64,000 nucleotides of DNA from Tubiluchus corallicola (lineage: Eukaryota > Priapulida > Priapulimorpha > Priapulimorphida > Tubiluchidae): assembly GCA_030141605.1 (NCBI GenBank), contig JAQGDQ010000022.1, forward strand, positions 620,001 through 684,000, given 5' to 3'. A program made the translations under genes and the position numbers. The notes under the pieces are model-generated. The model did no database searches and was not told the origin of the DNA. It saw only the letters and a list, made by a program, of their open reading frames with translations. Of the stretch, positions 60,470 through 64,000 are shown piece after piece. Numbering within the stretch: the first letter of the stretch is position 1; every line of letters begins with the position of its first letter.

Positions 60470-60690
60470 TCTACACTGTATCTGTACTGTATCTGTGTCT
60501 ATCTCTGCATCTGTATTTTGCATCTGTACTTGTAAAATGAACCTGTAATTGTGCTTATACTTGAATTTCTGCTTGTACTTGTCTTTCCCATACCAGTACC
60601 TACATCCATATCCATATTTATACCCATATCTATATCTGTGTCTATGCTTATGTATATGTCTGTGTCTATGTCTATACGTCTACGTTCTTG
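60470..60690. repeat. Degenerate CTGTAT/TCTATG hexamer-like repeat
   Basis: Many variants of CTGTATCTG, CCATATC and TGTCTATG lie in tandem, spaced about six bases apart. Confidence 0.75.
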
Positions 60691-61031
60691 TATAAAACAA
60701 CTGGATTAGAAGATATGCACCGAAACCCAAACTTCAAAACCACGTAATTTCTAATTGAGTTATTAGCCTACATACGCTAGTGCGACTTGCACAAGAATTT
60801 AAATTTTCTCATTCAGCTTACATATACATTAATTTGTTAGTCACGACACCAGTGTAGTGATAGGAGTAAATTCATAGTCGTGATACCAGTATACTTCACA
60901 ATAATAGCAGTTTATTGATAACTTTTAACAAGCATAACTAGCATATGCACAAATATCAACAACGCAGATGAGGAGTTCCGCAGCCACCACCTGATTGAGT
61001 GTGTGACTTTCCTTAAATACATGTACCTCTG

Positions 61032-61039
61032 TGACGTCA
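61032..61039. promoter_or_regulatory. Palindromic CRE motif TGACGTCA
   Basis: A full-consensus CRE lies about 950 bp before the 61980 start codon. A regulatory role is conjecture. Confidence 0.25.
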
Positions 61040-61702
61040 TATACATGTGACAGTTTTTGGAGAAGGAGTTCTAGCTTGGAAGGCAGGCCTGTTCATTGCT
61101 GTTTTTCCACTGGACAAAAATTCAACAATAGCGTAGCTTACATGCTGAAAGTTGTCGAACCACAACACTTCAATTCTGGATTCTCCGGAAGTTTCATATA
61201 ATGAAGCTTAATTTGTGATGATACGTCCACCAATTATATAAAATGAACTCACTAATGGCATATGATTAGTAGAAAATGGCGTTAATGATAATAGATTTTG
61301 TCTACTTGCAGAACGAACTATAGCCATTATACTTCCCTATTGTTCGTTGTCTGTATTTCACTGTGTAGTAATGCCAACCTGTTCGCTTATTAAAGATTTT
61401 GCTATGTTTGTCTTTGATGTTTAGTAGGAATAAAAATGCAATTATTTATTCTAAGTCAATGTTCAAAAGTGTCCATTATGTGCAACAAAATACCTAATGA
61501 GCGTACTGACGTGAATTATTATGTGATGAGAGAAATGCGAAAGAAAACCTTGTATGGTTAAATTAGGTTTAATCATCTATAAAATTATTTAGTCATAATG
61601 CCAAACTTGACTAGTAGCTATCATTAAGTCATAATTATGTCACTTTCACTTCTGCGAAGTTTGTGCCGCTTAACTATAAACCCTCAATCAAGTTGCCATT
61701 GG

Positions 61703-61769
<67 letters not shown>

Positions 61770-61770
61770 G
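61703..61770 (+). repeat. (GTT)n microsatellite, about 22 units
   Basis: A perfect trinucleotide run upstream of the right-edge coding exon. It creates a spurious poly-Leu frame. Confidence 0.95.
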
Positions 61771-61979
61771 AGATGTGCTGTTATTATTAAGCGCCATTCA
61801 AAACTGAATTTAAATTCTAGGTTGTGTGATTTCAAGTGTGTCGAAAGTGCTGCTTTCAGGATATAAGCATTACTCTGCTAGCCAGCCACAATACTTGGCT
61901 TTCACCTGTTTCTTGGAATTGTCTTAAAACTGCAAACTTGTTGACTTCATTCATAAGAATTTCTATACGTACAACGGAG

Positions 61980-62474
61980 ATGACGGCGGTTCTTGCACCA
62001 ACATCATTGTCACCTGTCAGCCGACGAGCACACCTGAAACTCTGGGATTCGTCCGTGGATTCTCATTTACACAGAAGTAGTACTCTTCCACCTTCTAATA
62101 AGGAGGCGGTGCTATCTCCCACAAGAAAGAAGGTTCTGTTGCGTCATCCATCACTTAGAGTTGCTGAAACAAAACTGAAGCCAGAAGAAGATCGTGTCCT
62201 TCTACCAGCCAGATATCGTGGACTGATAAAAACGGCCAAGGCGCATGGAAAGGACAGCATAAAAAACAAAAGCAGAGAGCGCCGCGTTGACCCAAAAACT
62301 GATGACACTGAAGATAATGAGAATCTAACTGAAGAACATCACAGAACTGCGATTAAGGAACAGAAACGTTTAACAATATTAGAAGAAGCTGCATCAGGGT
62401 CTGTGGCAGCCGATTCCTTGAGCGAAAGAGTGAAAGACGTTGGTTTGGCCATTCGATGGATAAAACAGGAAATA
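61980..62474 (+). CDS. Unrecognised protein, first coding exon of a gene running to the right
   Basis: An open frame of 165 codons starts at this ATG and ends at a GTGAGT donor (QEI followed by GTGAGT). The start is the first Met followed by biased, hydrophilic sequence; the frame is also open upstream to 61836, behind an acceptor-like TGCTTTCAG, so an earlier exon is possible. The protein is basic and low in hydrophobics, with a Ser/Pro-rich N-terminus, KLKPEEDRVLLPARYRGL and KTAKAHGKDS near the middle, an acidic stretch (DDTEDNENLTEEHH), and a probable coiled coil at the end (LSERVKDVGLAIRWIKQEI). I do not recognise a family. Splice signals and composition make it a credible gene rather than a chance frame. 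Confidence 0.6.
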
Positions 62475-64000
62475 GTGAGTTTGAAAATTTTATATCATAG
62501 CTTTTTGTACTAAAGGTATCAAGTATCTTAGTCATAATTTCTTATAGATGGCGACATCAGTGCAGTGTATGGTATAATTTGTTCACGACATGTGGAGAAC
62601 TTCACCAGGGGCCCGTATTTTTGTCCTGTATATACTTGACCCATATTAAATGCAAACCATTTCTATTTTCCATGTACATCACAGACAACTAAGCCTTGTT
62701 CTTAACATTGACAATTGTCCCAGATGTCTCACTCTGAAATCAAACAGACCAAGGTAGTTTCACTGTTGTCTGGCAGTTCTTTGTCAGCATTTTGTAGTCG
62801 GCAAGCGTACCTTAATGATATACCGCGAATTAATTTATAACATATCGCAAAACAAGCAAAAATAGTAAGTATAAAACAGCGGACTTTTCGTCCACTTTCG
62901 GCCTTGTCTGTATTGACAAGTTAACTACATTGTAACTTCTGTAATTACAAAATTACATGTTCGGTATAAAAAGTCCAGAAAAGTGACGTATCGAGGTCTA
63001 TCTGTTTACGTGACTGCTGTTTGTCAGTTTCTTTTTGTTGTTGTATGAATTAGATTTATTGAAGGACAGTTATATGATAGTTGCAGATATGATTACAATT
63101 TAGTGCACGTGTTCGTTTAACCGTAAATAACTAAGAGTAAAACACACCTGCCTTACTTAACCTTTTTTAATTTTTTCTTGTTAGGCGTAAATATTTTGCT
63201 TTTTTACTAACTCGAGCTTTTTAAACAAGTAAAAACACTACTAACTGATACATACTCCTGCAGAGTCTCTACACAAATTACTCATGGCCGCTATATAACT
63301 TTGAACAGAAATATAAAGAAGCTTTAATTTCATTCAATTTGCCATCCGATAGAGTGTTAATAATTGTTTTTTGTGACTTCTTCCAGGCAAGTCTGTCTTT
63401 GGGCTTTTTAAGTTCTAATGCATCCATGTTGAGCTAAAGAGTGTGATTATTGACATTGGTTAAGTAGATCTCGATTTGCAAATATTTGCTTAAAACTCAA
63501 GTTGTTGGGTTCAGTCAAATATTTTCATATGCACGACAACTAACGTTATTGGTTTTAGTCAAATATTTTGACGAGGCACCAATGTCTAAAAGATCTGTGC
63601 CCGGAGACGCATGCAAATTAATGAGGTCGCTTAAGCATTCAGCAATTTGAACAGGAGGTCAATTGTACAGATGGTTAAATTAAGTCTACTTATGAGTGAA
63701 AGTATCCTTGCGCAGCAACACGGCCTTTGTCAGCTTAATGTGTTTAGACTTCAGAAGTTTTGCAAGCGTTAACTTGTTTGAATGCTTTTCAAATGTAATC
63801 AAATGTTTGTGGTGCCTGAGGTTATATTATCAGTCATTCGAACTCAACAAATTATACGCCCGTCCCAAATTTAATCTTCTGAATATGTATAACAAAGCTA
63901 AGGCTTTTATTATGCATTTCCTTGAGTGATGATTTCATTAACATAGATGAATACAACGTACAAGCGGCTAGACGTAAATAATCATCTTACCACATGAAAG
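62475..64000. other. Right-edge non-coding sequence
   Basis: Probably an intron of the gene at 61980. I found no following exon with clear phase and splice signals before the window ends. Confidence 0.45.

Larger units (their letters stand above)
59263..61702. other. Non-coding, low-complexity stretch
   Basis: It contains a two-copy duplication at 60344, a CTGTAT/TCTATG-like region at 60470-60690, and a TGACGTCA motif at 61032-61039. I see no coding exon. Confidence 0.5.

Noticed and set aside
61663-61866. Poly-Leu frame
   Set aside because: Produced by the (GTT)n microsatellite.

Overview
This is a 64 kb AT-rich animal nuclear window. It holds multi-exon genes with GT-AG introns, separated by repeat-rich non-coding DNA. 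Five conserved protein-coding genes can be reassembled exon by exon with consistent reading phase, and a sixth is visible as a single coding exon. The mix suggests an invertebrate, and a tunicate is my favoured guess: chordate-like EIF2S1, CHIC, macoilin and MAPK15 proteins, a secreted fibrinogen-domain protein, short coding exons, and splice acceptors right in front of several start codons, as in spliced-leader users. This assignment is inference. Nothing in the window is bacterial.

Layout. 1-10.2 kb, minus strand: ATXN7L3/SGF11, the zinc-finger subunit of the SAGA deubiquitinase module. Nine coding exons are visible and the 3' end lies beyond the left edge. Its introns hold a minisatellite, a 127-bp tandem duplication, a 226-bp foldback element and other repeats. 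12.5-14.5 kb, minus: macoilin (MACO1/TMEM57) with an unusual single coding exon. 14.6-22.4 kb: no host coding gene, but a decayed LINE reverse transcriptase and a transposon with 34-bp perfect terminal repeats. 22.4-28.4 kb, plus: EIF2S1 (eIF2 alpha), 7 coding exons, with two nested hAT-type elements filling most of intron 1. 31.7-36.6 kb, plus: a secreted fibrinogen-related protein, 6 exons. 40.4-43.6 kb, minus: CHIC1/2, 6 exons. 44.0-46.6 kb: a 2,548-bp hAT transposon bounded by a perfect 8-bp target-site duplication, with a broken transposase. 48.6-55.3 kb, plus: MAPK15 (ERK7/8), 12 exons. 58.5-62.5 kb: repeat debris and an unrecognised gene whose coding exon (61980-62474) splices toward the right edge.

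The genes are independent loci with unrelated housekeeping or signalling roles (histone deubiquitination, ER membrane, translation initiation, secreted lectin-like recognition, vesicle trafficking, cilium/autophagy kinase). No operon-like or cluster logic links them. I found no convincing new multi-gene system. The most interesting structures are the nested hAT insertions in the EIF2S1 intron, the intact-ended hAT copy with a CRE in its 5' region, a tandem duplication that copies a splice donor of the fibrinogen-related gene, the acceptor-at-ATG architecture, and the unidentified right-edge gene.
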